A stretch of DNA of 64,000 nt from Thermohalobaculum sp039030715 (GTDB taxonomy: Bacteria; Pseudomonadota; Alphaproteobacteria; Rhodobacterales; Rhodobacteraceae): assembly GCA_039030715.1 (NCBI GenBank), contig JBCCDU010000001.1, forward strand, positions 1 through 64,000, written 5' to 3'. The notes under the pieces are model-generated. The model was not told the DNA's origin. It saw only the letters and a program-made list of their open reading frames with translations, and did no database searches. The position numbers and the translations under genes are program-made. This document shows, in pieces, positions 51,085 to 60,507 of the stretch. Within the stretch, counting starts at the first letter, position 1. The number at the start of each line of letters is the position of its first letter.

Positions 51085-53015
51085 GCCGCCGCTTCTCGCT
51101 CTTCACCAACAGTGCCGATCAGGAAGGGCGCGAAGGCGCCCGTGCCTTGACCCGTCGCGGCGCCATGGTCACCGGCGTCCAGCTACTGATCGCCGGCAGC
51201 CTCGCCTGGCGGATGCGTCAGTTGCAGGTGGTGGAAACCGAACGCTATCGCGTGCTGGCCGAGGAGAACCGCATCAACCTGCGCCTCATCGCCCCATCGC
51301 GCGCGCAGATCTTCGACCGCAACGGCAAGCCCCTCGCGGTCAACACCAAGAATTATCGCGTCGTCATGATCCGCGAACAAACCAGCGATGCCGAGGAGAT
51401 GCTGGATCAGCTCGGTCGTCTGATCGAGATCCCAGAGCGCCAACGCCGCCGCGTCCTAAAGGAAATCGCCGCGAAGAGCGCCTTCGTCCCGGTCGCCGTG
51501 GCCGAGCATCTGACTTGGGAGGAGTTCTCGAAGGTCAATGCCAACGCCCCTGCCCTGGCCGGCATCCAGCCAGAGGTGGGATTGTCACGCTATTACCCCC
51601 ATGGCGATCTGACGGCGCATGTGGTCGGCTATGTCGGCCGGGTCAGCCAGCGTGATATCGATGCGCAACAGGAACCCGATCCGGTTCTTCAGATCCCCGA
51701 ATTTCAGATCGGCAAGACCGGAGTCGAAAAAGCGAATGAGGGTTTGCTGCGCGGCCAGGCAGGGTCCAGCCGGATCGAGGTCAACGCCGTCGGTCGTGTG
51801 ATCCGCGAGTTGGATCGCAACGAAGGGATCGCAGGCTCCGACCTGCACCTCACGCTGGATCTGGCCCTGCAGGACACGGTTCAAAAACGCCTCGGCAACG
51901 AGAGTGCCGCCGCCGTACTGATGGACGTGCAGAACGGCGACCTGCTGGCGCTCGCCTCCAGCCCGACCTATGATCCAAATCCGTTTGTTCTGGGCATTTC
52001 TCACAAACAATACAACGCACTGCGCGAGAATGATCACAGACCGCTTCACAATAAATGGGCCTCAGGCATGTATCCGCCGGGTTCGACCTTCAAGATGGTG
52101 GTTGCGCTTGCCGCGCTTGAGGCCGGTGTCGTCGCCTCCGGCGAGACGGTCTATTGCCCCGGCCACATGAAACTCGGCAGGCGCAAATTCCATTGCTGGC
52201 GGCGCGGCGGACATGGCTGGGTCAATCTCAACCGCTCGCTCGAGCAGTCCTGCGATGTCTATTATTACGAGATCGCCCGGCGCACCGGGATCGAGCGTAT
52301 CGCCGAGATGGCGCGGCGTCTGGGCTTGGGCGTTTCGCTCGATATCCCCTTCACCTCGGTCCAGAAGGGCCTGATTCCAACCAAGGACTGGAAGCGCAAG
52401 GCGCGCGAGCAGGAATGGCTGGTGGGCGACACGCTCAACAGCGGTATCGGCCAGGGTTTTGTGCTGGCGACGCCCTTGCAGCTTGCGGTGATGACAGCCC
52501 GCATAGCCTCCGGCACCGGCGTCCAGCCGCGCATGATCCGTGCCGTGTCCGGCCAGCCGGAGGGGGTGCCAGACGCCCTCGATCTCGGTATCAACCCCAA
52601 ACATTTCGACATCGTGCGCCGCGGCATGTTCAATGTCGTGAACTCGAAACGCGGTACGGCGCGGCGCTCACGCATCGCCGAGAATGTGAACGCCATGGCG
52701 GGCAAGACAGGCACCAGCCAGGTGCGCAACATCACGGCGGCCGAGCGTGCGCGCGGCGTCTTCAAAAACGAGGATCTGCCGTGGGAGCGGCGCGATCACG
52801 CGCTCTTCGTCGGATATGCGCCTTATGACAACCCGCGCTACGCGGTGTCGGTGATCGTGGAACATGGCGGCGGCGGGTCCAAGGCAGCGGCCCCGATTGC
52901 GCGCGACATCCTGGTGCGTGCGCTCTATGGACCCGAGCCGCCGGACCGGGCCTATCCCGCCGGCCAGGCGCCGCCGCGCCCGCCGGCCGAGCCGCCTTCG
53001 CGAGTGCCGACGTGA
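51081..53015 (+). CDS. mrdA: Penicillin-binding protein 2 (elongation transpeptidase)
   Basis: Class B PBP that cross-links peptidoglycan during elongation, partner of RodA. 644 residues: one N-terminal helix, the pedestal domain (LIAPSRAQIFDRNGKPLAVN, RYYPHGDLTAHVVGYVGRVS), then the transpeptidase with STFK in PPGSTFKMVVALAAL, SCD in LEQSCDVYYYEIA (the SxN equivalent) and KTGTSQV. A Pro/Arg-rich tail of about 35 residues ends it. rodA overlaps its stop as GTGA. Confidence 0.96.
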   Translation: MSRRFSLFTNSADQEGREGARALTRRGAMVTGVQLLIAGSLAWRMRQLQVVETERYRVLAEENRINLRLIAPSRAQIFDRNGKPLAVNTKNYRVVMIREQTSDAEEMLDQLGRLIEIPERQRRRVLKEIAAKSAFVPVAVAEHLTWEEFSKVNANAPALAGIQPEVGLSRYYPHGDLTAHVVGYVGRVSQRDIDAQQEPDPVLQIPEFQIGKTGVEKANEGLLRGQAGSSRIEVNAVGRVIRELDRNEGIAGSDLHLTLDLALQDTVQKRLGNESAAAVLMDVQNGDLLALASSPTYDPNPFVLGISHKQYNALRENDHRPLHNKWASGMYPPGSTFKMVVALAALEAGVVASGETVYCPGHMKLGRRKFHCWRRGGHGWVNLNRSLEQSCDVYYYEIARRTGIERIAEMARRLGLGVSLDIPFTSVQKGLIPTKDWKRKAREQEWLVGDTLNSGIGQGFVLATPLQLAVMTARIASGTGVQPRMIRAVSGQPEGVPDALDLGINPKHFDIVRRGMFNVVNSKRGTARRSRIAENVNAMAGKTGTSQVRNITAAERARGVFKNEDLPWERRDHALFVGYAPYDNPRYAVSVIVEHGGGGSKAAAPIARDILVRALYGPEPPDRAYPAGQAPPRPPAEPPSRVPT

Positions 53016-54151
53016 AGCTCGCCCCTGTCGCGACCCAAGCCAAGCACCTGACGCTGCTGCAGAAAATCCTGCGGCTGGACTGGTCTTTGCTGCTGGTGAT
53101 TTGTGCGGTCTCTTCGATCGGCTTCCTGATGCTCTATTCGGTCGCCGGGGGAAGTTTCGAGCCATGGGCCGGACGCCAGATGACCCGGTTCGGCATCGGC
53201 ATGGCGCTGATGCTGATGATCGCGCTGATCAATATCCGGTTCTTCCGATGGTTCTCGCCCATCGCCTATATCGGGTCGCTGCTGCTGCTGATCGCGGTGG
53301 AATTCGTAGGCACCACCGGCATGGGCGCCCAGCGCTGGCTGCCGATCGGGCCGCTGCAACTTCAGCCTTCCGAGCTGATGAAGATCGGCCTCGTGATGGC
53401 TTTGGCCCGGTTCTATGACTGGCTGGACCGCGATCGGGTCAGCCATCCGCTCTGGCTGATGCTGCCGCTTGGGCTGATCGCGCTGCCGATGATGCTGGTT
53501 CTGAAGCAGCCCGATCTGGGCACGGCGATCCTGCTGGGGGCGGGCGGCGCGGTGGTGATGTTCCTCGCGGGCGTCTCGCTCTGGTATTTCGCGGCTGTGG
53601 GGGCTTTGGGGGGCGGTGCCGTCTGGCTGGTCATGGCCAGTCAGGGGACCGACTGGCAGATCCTGAAGGATTACCAGTACCGCCGGATCGCGACCTTCCT
53701 GGATCCGGCATCGGACCCGCTGGGGGCGGGGTACCACATCACCCAATCGAAGATCGCCATGGGCTCCGGCGGCGTTTCGGGCCGCGGTTTCATGCAGGGA
53801 ACTCAGTCGAGGCTGAACTTCCTGCCGGAGAAGCATACCGATTTCATCTTCACCACCCTCAGCGAGGAGTTTGGCTTTTTCGGTTCGCTCTCTCTCCTCG
53901 GCCTTTATGTCGCCGTGGTCGTTCTGGGTTTTGTGTCGGTTGCCCGGAACGCGGACCGGTACGGCTCGCTGCTGGCCGGGGGGCTGATCGCCACCTTCTT
54001 TTTCTACTGGGCGACCAATATGGCGATGGTGATGGGACTGATCCCGGTTGTGGGCGTGCCGCTGCCGCTGGTCAGTTACGGCGGCTCGGCGATGTTGGTC
54101 TTGCTGATCGCCTTCGGTCTGGTACAGAGCGCTCATATCCACCGCCGGTAA
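53012..54151 (+). CDS. rodA: SEDS glycosyltransferase RodA
   Basis: Polymerises lipid II into glycan strands with PBP2. 379 residues with about ten membrane helices, starting at GTG 53012. Family motifs are GSLLLLIAVEFVGTTGMGAQ with RWLPIGPLQLQPSELMKIG, LKQPDLGTAILLGAG, QGTQSRLNFLPEKHTDFIFT with the catalytic Asp after it, and GVPLPLVSYGGSAMLVLL. Confidence 0.96.
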   Translation: MKLAPVATQAKHLTLLQKILRLDWSLLLVICAVSSIGFLMLYSVAGGSFEPWAGRQMTRFGIGMALMLMIALINIRFFRWFSPIAYIGSLLLLIAVEFVGTTGMGAQRWLPIGPLQLQPSELMKIGLVMALARFYDWLDRDRVSHPLWLMLPLGLIALPMMLVLKQPDLGTAILLGAGGAVVMFLAGVSLWYFAAVGALGGGAVWLVMASQGTDWQILKDYQYRRIATFLDPASDPLGAGYHITQSKIAMGSGGVSGRGFMQGTQSRLNFLPEKHTDFIFTTLSEEFGFFGSLSLLGLYVAVVVLGFVSVARNADRYGSLLAGGLIATFFFYWATNMAMVMGLIPVVGVPLPLVSYGGSAMLVLLIAFGLVQSAHIHRR

Positions 54152-54160
54152 GAGGCCCCG

Positions 54161-55105
54161 ATGATCCAATTGCTGTTTGCGGGCGCTCCCGGCTCGCGCG
54201 AGGCCTACAAGGCCGCCCTGACCCATGCGGCCGAGCAGGCGGCCCTGCCTGTCTCGCTCCATCTAGACCCGGTCGACATCGCGCCGGAGGAGGTCGACTA
54301 TCTGATCTTCGAGGGCAGCGGACCGGTTCAGGATTTCACGCCGTTCACCCGTCTCCGCGCGGTCCTCAGTCTCTGGGCCGGGGTCGAGGCCGTTTTGCGT
54401 TGCGACCCGGAACCGGACTTGACCGTGGTGCGAATGATCGAAAGCGGGCTGACCGAGGGGATGCGCGACTATGTCGTCGGTCATGTCCTGCGCCATCATC
54501 TGAACATCGACCGCTATATCGGCGCGGAGCCCATCGCGGCATGGGAAAAGGACGCGCCGCCCCTCGCCCGCCATCGCAGCGTTGGTGTTCTGGGTCTGGG
54601 CGCTTTGGGTGCCGATTGTGCGACGCATCTGGCACGGCACGGCTTCCGCACCCTGGGCTGGGCGCGCAGCGCAAAGCGCATTCCTGGGGTTACCTGCCTG
54701 CACGGTCCGGACGGGCTGGACGAGATGCTGCGCCAAGCGGAGATCCTGGTGATCCTGCTGCCTCACACGGCAGAGACAGAACGGCTGGTGAACGAGGCGC
54801 GCATCGCCCTCCTCCCCCCGGGGGCCTGCATCGTGAACGCAGCGCGCGGGCCGATCCTGCAACACGACGCAGTTCTGTCGGCGCTGGACAGCGGACAACT
54901 TTCCCATGTGACTATGGATGTGTTCGATATAGAGCCGATGCCCGCCGATAATCCCTATTGGGCGCATCCGAAAGTCACCGTCACGCCGCATATTGCCTCC
55001 GTCACCCGGCCCGCGACGGCTGCTGAGGCGATCATCGCCAATATTCTGCGCGATCAGGCGGGTGAGGCGATGATTGGGATTGTGCAGCGCAAACTCGGCT
55101 ACTAG
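54161..55105 (+). CDS. Glyoxylate/hydroxypyruvate reductase A-like dehydrogenase
   Basis: 314-residue D-2-hydroxyacid dehydrogenase of the GhrA type. The NAD(P) fold is VGVLGLGALGADCATHLARH; catalytic residues are in NAARGPILQHDAVL (Arg), DVFDIEPMPADNPYWAHP (Glu), and VTPHIASVTRPATAAEAI (His). It follows rodA by nine bases, so it may be co-transcribed, though functionally unrelated. Confidence 0.88.
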   Translation: MIQLLFAGAPGSREAYKAALTHAAEQAALPVSLHLDPVDIAPEEVDYLIFEGSGPVQDFTPFTRLRAVLSLWAGVEAVLRCDPEPDLTVVRMIESGLTEGMRDYVVGHVLRHHLNIDRYIGAEPIAAWEKDAPPLARHRSVGVLGLGALGADCATHLARHGFRTLGWARSAKRIPGVTCLHGPDGLDEMLRQAEILVILLPHTAETERLVNEARIALLPPGACIVNAARGPILQHDAVLSALDSGQLSHVTMDVFDIEPMPADNPYWAHPKVTVTPHIASVTRPATAAEAIIANILRDQAGEAMIGIVQRKLGY

Positions 55106-55133
55106 GTAGTCCGGGGAAGCGTTGCGGGGACCG

Positions 55134-55910
55134 ATGGCCGAAAAACAGAAAGATCAAAAGGGAACACCGAGGGTCGCCCGGCGCGGTCCGCGGTTTTGGT
55201 CGCGCATGCGCGCCAATTTCCTGACCGGGCTGGTGGTCGTCGCGCCGATCGTCATCACGATCTATCTGACTTGGACGATCATCACCTTCATCGACGCCCA
55301 GATCGTGCCGCTGGTGCCGTCGATCTACAACCCTTCGACTTATCTGAATGTCGACATTCCGGGCTTCGGGGTGATCGTGTTCCTGTTCTTTACGGCGTTT
55401 GTCGGCACGCTGACACGCCGGGTCTTTGGCCGGCAACTGATCCGCTGGGGCGAGGGGATCATTGACCGCACGCCGATCATCCGCTCGATCTATAACGCCA
55501 TCAAGCAGATCGCCGAGACGGTCTTCAGCCAGACGCAAACCTCGTTCTCCAGCGCCTGCCTGGTCGAGTATCCGCGCCGGGACATCTGGGCGGTCGCTTT
55601 CGTCTCAACGGACACGAAGGGTGAAATCCTGGAGAAAGCGGACGAGGGCGACATGATCTCGGTCTTCCTGCCGACCACGCCGAACCCGACCTCGGGTTTC
55701 CTGTTGTTCGTGCCCAGGAAAGACGTGCGGATGCTGGACATGTCGGTGGAGGATGCGGCGAAGTTGGTGATCTCCGCCGGGCTGGTTACGCCTCCCACCA
55801 AGGCCGAACGTCTGGAGGAGCAGCGCAAGGCCGAGGAGCGCAAGAAGGCCCTGGCCGCCCGCGCGATGGCGAAGAACGGCAATGGCGGCAATGGCAATGG
55901 TGCGCGTTGA
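55134..55910 (+). CDS. DUF502-family membrane protein
   Basis: 258 residues, function unknown. I start at MAEKQKDQKGTPRVARRG (ATG 55134), after GGGGA. Two membrane helices (FLTGLVVVAPIVITIYLTW and VIVFLFFTAFVGTLTRRVFG) frame a short loop. DUF502 features are TGLVVVAPIVITIYLTW, IIDRTPIIRSIYNAIKQIAE, and FLPTTPNPTSGFLLFVP; the tail is Lys/Glu-rich and then Gly/Asn-rich (NGNGGNGNGAR). Confidence 0.87.
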   Translation: MAEKQKDQKGTPRVARRGPRFWSRMRANFLTGLVVVAPIVITIYLTWTIITFIDAQIVPLVPSIYNPSTYLNVDIPGFGVIVFLFFTAFVGTLTRRVFGRQLIRWGEGIIDRTPIIRSIYNAIKQIAETVFSQTQTSFSSACLVEYPRRDIWAVAFVSTDTKGEILEKADEGDMISVFLPTTPNPTSGFLLFVPRKDVRMLDMSVEDAAKLVISAGLVTPPTKAERLEEQRKAEERKKALAARAMAKNGNGGNGNGAR

Positions 55911-56519
55911 ATGCTGACCGCCGGGCTGACCGGATTTGCGAGCGGATTCTCGCTGATCCTGGCCATCGGGGCGCAAAACGCATTCGTGCTGCGCCAGGGA
56001 TTGCTGAGGCAGCATGTATTCTGGGTCTGCCTGGTCTGCGCGCTGTCCGATGCGATTTTGATCACAGTCGGGGTCGGCGGTCTCTCGACCATCACCGCCA
56101 TGGCACCGTGGCTGGAGGGTCTGCTGATCTGGGGCGGTGCCGCTTTTCTGATCGTCTACGGCCTGATGGCAATCCGCCGGGCGATGTCGCCGGAACGAAT
56201 GGAGGCCGCGCGCGAGGGGGCGGGCACCCTCTCGGCGGCGATCCTGACCTGCCTGGCGCTGACCTGGCTAAACCCGCATGTCTATCTGGACACAGTGGCG
56301 CTGATCGGCGCGATCTCGCTGGATTTTGAAGGTCAGGCCAAGATCGCCTTCGGCACGGGTGCCGTCTTGGCCAGCCTCGTGTTCTTCTTCGGGCTCGGCT
56401 ACGGCGCGCGGCTGCTTCAGCCTATCTTCGCGCGGCCACGCTCGTGGCAGGTGCTGGACGTGCTGATTGCACTGGTCATGTGGTCGATCGCGGCCAGCCT
56501 GATCGCCTCGGCGCTGTAG
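55911..56519 (+). CDS. LysE/ArgO-family amino acid exporter
   Basis: 202-residue inner-membrane exporter with six hydrophobic helices. GFSLILAIGAQNAFVLRQGL and TCLALTWLNPHVYLDTVAL are signatures of the LysE/ArgO group (basic amino acids). It begins directly after the DUF502 stop; its own stop is three bases from that of the convergent solute-binding protein. Confidence 0.9.
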   Translation: MLTAGLTGFASGFSLILAIGAQNAFVLRQGLLRQHVFWVCLVCALSDAILITVGVGGLSTITAMAPWLEGLLIWGGAAFLIVYGLMAIRRAMSPERMEAAREGAGTLSAAILTCLALTWLNPHVYLDTVALIGAISLDFEGQAKIAFGTGAVLASLVFFFGLGYGARLLQPIFARPRSWQVLDVLIALVMWSIAASLIASAL

Positions 56520-56522
56520 GAG

Positions 56523-58511
56523 CTACTCCGCCCACCAGCGGGCTGGCCCCGCGGCCCAGCCCCACCAGCCGTAAAGCGTCTGACTCTCCGGTCGGTGCAA
56601 ATCCGGCGTATGGGCCAGCCGATCGGTTGGAAGCACGCCGAACGGGATCACATAGATCCCGGCATTCAGAACCCGGTCGAGCGCGCGGACGGCGGACTGG
56701 AAATCCTCCGTCCCCTCTGCTGCCAACAGCGCGTCGATGGCAGCGTCCACCGCGGGGTCGGCCACACCCATATAGTTGCGTGTCCCCTCCAGCTCGCGGC
56801 CCGAGGAGTGGAAATAGAGCCGCTGCTCCGTACCCGGGCTCAACGACATGCCCCAGCGATTGACGATCATGTCGTAATCATAGGTCTCGCGCCGCTGCTG
56901 GTACTGCGCCTGATCCACACGTCGTACTGTAGCCGCAATCCCCAGCCGTTCGAGCTGTCTGGACCAGAGGCTGGCCAGCGTCTCCTGCTCGGTCCCGCTG
57001 GTCAGGATCTCGAAAGCCAGGGGTTGGCCGTTCTTCATGCGCCTGCCATCCTCGATCACCCAGCCCGCTCCGTCCAGCAGGCGCCCCGCGGCACGCAGGG
57101 CACGGCGGTCCCGGCCCGAACCATCGCTTTTGGGCGGACGCCACCCGTCCTCCAGGGTTCCGTCCGGCAGATCGAACCCTTCCAGGATCCCCCGCTCGGT
57201 CGCACCTGCCGGTCCATCGAAGCCCAGCGGAGAGTTTCCAAACGCGCTCTCGATCCGCTGGTAGACGCCGCGATAGAGGCGCTGGTTGATCCACTCCCAA
57301 TCGAAACTCAGCGCCAGCGCCGCGCGCAGATCCCGGTCCGCGAACACCTCGCGTCTGGTGTTGAAGACAAAACCGCGCAGACCGGTCGGGCGCTGATGGG
57401 TCAACTCATCACGCAGCAGCTTGCCCTCGCGCACCGAGGGGATGTCGTACCCCTCCTCCCACCGCACCGGATCGTAATCGGCGTGGAGCGAGATGGCCCC
57501 GGTCTTCACCGCCTCCCAATAGGCATCGTCGTTGCGGAAATACTCGATCCGAACCTTGTCGAAATTGTAGAGCCCGCGATTGACCGGCAACTCCGCCCCC
57601 CACCAGTCGGGGTTGCGCTGAAATTCCAGAAACCGCCCAGCCTCGTGATCGGTCAGGATGTAAGGGCCCGAGCCTACGGCCAGCACGCTGTCGCTGTTGA
57701 CAAAGTCGCTGTCTTGCCACTGATCGCGCTTCAGGATCGGGCGCAGACCCATGATCAGCGGCAACTCGCGATTGGGTTCGGAAAAGTCGATCCGGACGCG
57801 CGATGGCCCGGTCGCCTCGATCTTCTCCACGGATGCCCAAGCATTGCGATAACGGGGATGACCGCTGGTTCCCAGTGTCTCCATCGACCAGATCACATCC
57901 TCGACGGTCACTGGCGAGCCATCGGAAAACCGGGCATTCTGGCGCAGTGAGAAAGCCACCCAACTGCGATCCGCCGGGGTCTCCACGCTCTCGGCCAGCA
58001 GCCCGTATAAGGCGAATGGCTCATCCCAATTGCGCGCGAGGAGGGATTCGCCCATCAGGGCGCGAACCTGCCAGGGCGCGCGCCCTTTCAGGATATATCC
58101 GTTGAGGCTGTCGAAGCCCCCAACCTCGCCCATCACCAGCTTGCCGCCTTTGGGCGCTTCACGATTAACATAAGGAAAATGTTCAAACTCGCTGTCCAAT
58201 TGCGGTTTTCCGTGCATTGAAATGCCATGTGCCGGCTCAGCCGACGCAAAACCGCCGGTTTCCTGCACAATATCGCAGATCAGTGAGGCAAAAATGCCCC
58301 ACAGCAGCAACGCCACCGAAGTCAGAAAACGTTCACGTAAATTGCACTTGTAGCCGGGCCGGGGATTAGGTAATGTTTCTCCACTGCTCGATAGGTTTCT
58401 TGCCTGTATGAAACCTGCCTCAACACTTAAAGCGTCTCCTTCGGGAGACGCCTTTTTTTTGTGTTGATGACCATTACGATGGCGTGCGGGCACATCTGCT
58501 GAGTTGATCAT
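56523..58511 (-). CDS. Family-5 extracellular solute-binding protein (peptide/microcin ABC importer, YejA-like)
   Basis: SBP_bac_5 periplasmic receptor for peptides. The mature part begins near AEPAHGISMHGKPQLDSEFE, then PYVNREAPKGGKLVMGEVGG as in YejA; later come GSGPYILTDHEAGRFLEFQR and NPDWWGAELPVNRG. The C-terminus is intact. The signal sequence is RERFLTSVALLLWGIFASLI. The start is doubtful: the nearest good initiator before the basic n-region is ATG 58511, which adds about 60 odd residues and runs across the candidate sRNA; GTG 58316 would start inside the hydrophobic core. No transporter subunits are adjacent. Confidence 0.85.
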   Translation of the reverse strand: MINSADVPARHRNGHQHKKKASPEGDALSVEAGFIQARNLSSSGETLPNPRPGYKCNLRERFLTSVALLLWGIFASLICDIVQETGGFASAEPAHGISMHGKPQLDSEFEHFPYVNREAPKGGKLVMGEVGGFDSLNGYILKGRAPWQVRALMGESLLARNWDEPFALYGLLAESVETPADRSWVAFSLRQNARFSDGSPVTVEDVIWSMETLGTSGHPRYRNAWASVEKIEATGPSRVRIDFSEPNRELPLIMGLRPILKRDQWQDSDFVNSDSVLAVGSGPYILTDHEAGRFLEFQRNPDWWGAELPVNRGLYNFDKVRIEYFRNDDAYWEAVKTGAISLHADYDPVRWEEGYDIPSVREGKLLRDELTHQRPTGLRGFVFNTRREVFADRDLRAALALSFDWEWINQRLYRGVYQRIESAFGNSPLGFDGPAGATERGILEGFDLPDGTLEDGWRPPKSDGSGRDRRALRAAGRLLDGAGWVIEDGRRMKNGQPLAFEILTSGTEQETLASLWSRQLERLGIAATVRRVDQAQYQQRRETYDYDMIVNRWGMSLSPGTEQRLYFHSSGRELEGTRNYMGVADPAVDAAIDALLAAEGTEDFQSAVRALDRVLNAGIYVIPFGVLPTDRLAHTPDLHRPESQTLYGWWGWAAGPARWWAE
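58383..58460 (+). ncRNA. Candidate small RNA with two hairpins and a UUCG terminator
   Basis: On the plus strand, AGGTTTC (58393-58399) pairs with GAAACCT (58410-58416) around a ten-base loop. After a 15-base linker, GCGTCTCC (58432-58439) pairs with GGAGACGC (58444-58451) around the tetraloop TTCG, followed by eight T. No plus-strand gene ends nearby, so this terminator needs its own transcript. A possible -10, TAATGT (58371-58376), with TTGTAG 17 bases upstream, gives an RNA of about 75 nt. It is antisense to the 5' region of the solute-binding protein gene. The 5' end is a guess; the terminator is not. Confidence 0.6.
58432..58460 (+). terminator. Strong intrinsic terminator of the candidate sRNA
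   Basis: Eight-base perfect GC-rich stem, TTCG tetraloop and a run of eight T at 58453-58460: the best intrinsic terminator in the window. Confidence 0.85.
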
Positions 58512-58620
58512 TTGGTGACTTTCCGTCGCTCGTTTTTTGTGCGATGCAACAATAGCGTTTGCATTTGAAGACTGCTCGCGCGCAGTCTTGCCCATGAAGC
58601 CACGAAAGGAAAGGCAGGCA

Positions 58621-59406
58621 ATGTCTCTCACAGGAAAAACCGCGGTCGTCACGGGATCGAACTCGGGCATCGGCCTGGGCGTGGCGCAGGAGCTGGCCCG
58701 GCGTGGCGCGAATGTGGTGCTGAACTCCTTCACGGACAATGACGAGGATCACAAACTGGCTGACGAGATCGCGGCGGAGACGGGATCAGGCGCCAAGTAT
58801 ATCCAGGCCGACATGTCCGATCCGGAGGCCACCCGCGCCCTGGTCACCAAGTCGGCGGAGGCATTCGGCAGCGTCGATATTCTGGTCAATAATGCGGGCA
58901 TTCAGTTCGTCAGCGGGATTGATGAGTTTCCGACCGCCCGTTGGGACGCGATCATCGCGATCAACCTGTCCTCCAGCTTTCACACGACGGCGGCCGCGCT
59001 GCCTCTGATGCGCGAGCAAGGATGGGGGCGGATCGTCAATATCGCCTCCGCCCACGGGCTGACCGCCTCGCCCTTCAAATCCGCCTATGTCGCGGCCAAG
59101 CACGGGGTTGTGGGGCTAAGCAAGGTTACCGCGCTGGAAACCGCGCAGGAGCCGATCACCTGCAACGCGGTCTGCCCCGGCTATGTCCTCACCCCGCTGG
59201 TCGAAGCGCAGATCCCCGAGACGATGGAGAAATACCAGATGGACCGGGACACCGTAATCAAGGAGGTGATGCTGGAGCGTCAGCCGTCGAAGGAATTCGC
59301 CACGACCGAGCAACTGGGCGGTACGGTGGCGTTCCTGTGTTCGGACGACGCGGCCCAGATCACCGGCACGACCATAAGTGTCGATGGCGGCTGGACGGCG
59401 CTCTGA
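58621..59406 (+). CDS. bdhA: D-3-hydroxybutyrate dehydrogenase
   Basis: Interconverts 3-hydroxybutyrate and acetoacetate, in PHB/ketone use. 261 residues; ATG 58621 (MSLTGKTAVVTGSNSGIGLG) after AAGGAAAGG. Short-chain dehydrogenase motifs: TGSNSGIGLG, NNAG, the catalytic Ser in NIASAHGLTAS and YVAAKHG (Tyr, Lys). CPGYVLTPLVEAQIP is typical of the HBDH subfamily. The patatin-like gene starts three bases later. Confidence 0.92.
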   Translation: MSLTGKTAVVTGSNSGIGLGVAQELARRGANVVLNSFTDNDEDHKLADEIAAETGSGAKYIQADMSDPEATRALVTKSAEAFGSVDILVNNAGIQFVSGIDEFPTARWDAIIAINLSSSFHTTAAALPLMREQGWGRIVNIASAHGLTASPFKSAYVAAKHGVVGLSKVTALETAQEPITCNAVCPGYVLTPLVEAQIPETMEKYQMDRDTVIKEVMLERQPSKEFATTEQLGGTVAFLCSDDAAQITGTTISVDGGWTAL

Positions 59407-59409
59407 CCC

Positions 59410-60450
59410 ATGGCCTGGGGTCACCACGACAAGACGGTCAATCTGGCGCTGCAGGGCGGTGGCGCCCATGGCGCGTTCACCTGGGGCGTGCTGGACCGGC
59501 TGCTGGACGAGCCCCGCCTGGGGTTCGAGGCAATCTCGGGCACCTCGGCAGGCGCGATGAACGCCGCGATGGTCAAGACCGGCTATGTCGAAGGCGACAA
59601 TGCCGGGGCCAAGGAGCGGCTGGATGCCTATTGGGGCGAAATCCGCCGCCAGTCGCTGCTGAACGTCAACCCGGTGCGCGATTGGCTGAAGCTGTTCTCG
59701 CCAGGTGCGGCCCAGATCGCCGAACTGGTTTATTCCTCCCCCGCCTATCTGACCCAGGATTTCATCCAGCGGAACCTCTCGCCCTATGACTGGAACCCAC
59801 TGGATCTCAATCCGCTGCGCGATCTGCTGGACGACCTGATCGACTTCGATCTGGTCTGCCGCGACTGCAATCCGCATTTGCATGTCTGCGCCACCAATGT
59901 GCGCAGCGGCAAGATCAAAGTGTTCGACGATGCCGACCTGTCGGTGGATGTGATCCTGGCCTCCGCCGCCCTGCCCTTTCTGTTCAAGGCGGTCGAGGTA
60001 ACGGGCGAACATTACTGGGATGGTGGCTATATGGGGAACCCGGCGCTCTACCCACTGTTCTCGGCCAAATCCAAGGACATCGTGATCATCCACGTGAACC
60101 CGATCGAGCGTCCAGATGTGCCCACCCATGCCCGGGATATCCTGAACCGGGTGAACGAGATCAGCTTCAACGCGACCCTGTTGCGCGAACTCCGGGCCAT
60201 CGATTTCGTCAACCGGCTGATCGAGGACGGGCATCTGACCCAGGCGCAAAAGCGCGATCTGCTGATCCATTCGATCCGCAACGACCCGATCATGGCGGAT
60301 CTGAACGTGGCTACGAAGCTGAGCCCCGAGCCGGAATTGCTGGACTACCTGAAGGAGGAAGGGCAGAAGGCCGCCGACGCCTTCCTGACCCGGCACTGGG
60401 GCGATCTGGGCCAGGATTCCACGGTCGACCTGCGCGCGATGTTCGAGTAA
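59410..60450 (+). CDS. Patatin-like phospholipase/esterase
   Basis: 346-residue hydrolase with the patatin oxyanion hole LALQGGGAHGAFTWGVLDRL, the Ser-Asp dyad Ser in SGTSAGAMNA and the Asp in YWDGGYMGNPALYPL. No signal peptide, so cytosolic. It forms an operon with bdhA; the pairing suggests a role in PHB or lipid turnover, for example as a granule-associated esterase, but this is inference. Confidence 0.9.
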   Translation: MAWGHHDKTVNLALQGGGAHGAFTWGVLDRLLDEPRLGFEAISGTSAGAMNAAMVKTGYVEGDNAGAKERLDAYWGEIRRQSLLNVNPVRDWLKLFSPGAAQIAELVYSSPAYLTQDFIQRNLSPYDWNPLDLNPLRDLLDDLIDFDLVCRDCNPHLHVCATNVRSGKIKVFDDADLSVDVILASAALPFLFKAVEVTGEHYWDGGYMGNPALYPLFSAKSKDIVIIHVNPIERPDVPTHARDILNRVNEISFNATLLRELRAIDFVNRLIEDGHLTQAQKRDLLIHSIRNDPIMADLNVATKLSPEPELLDYLKEEGQKAADAFLTRHWGDLGQDSTVDLRAMFE

Positions 60451-60507
60451 GCGTCACAAATCCGTCGCCAGCGGCGGGTATCGAACACTCCGTTTCGGGG
60501 GACCGGC

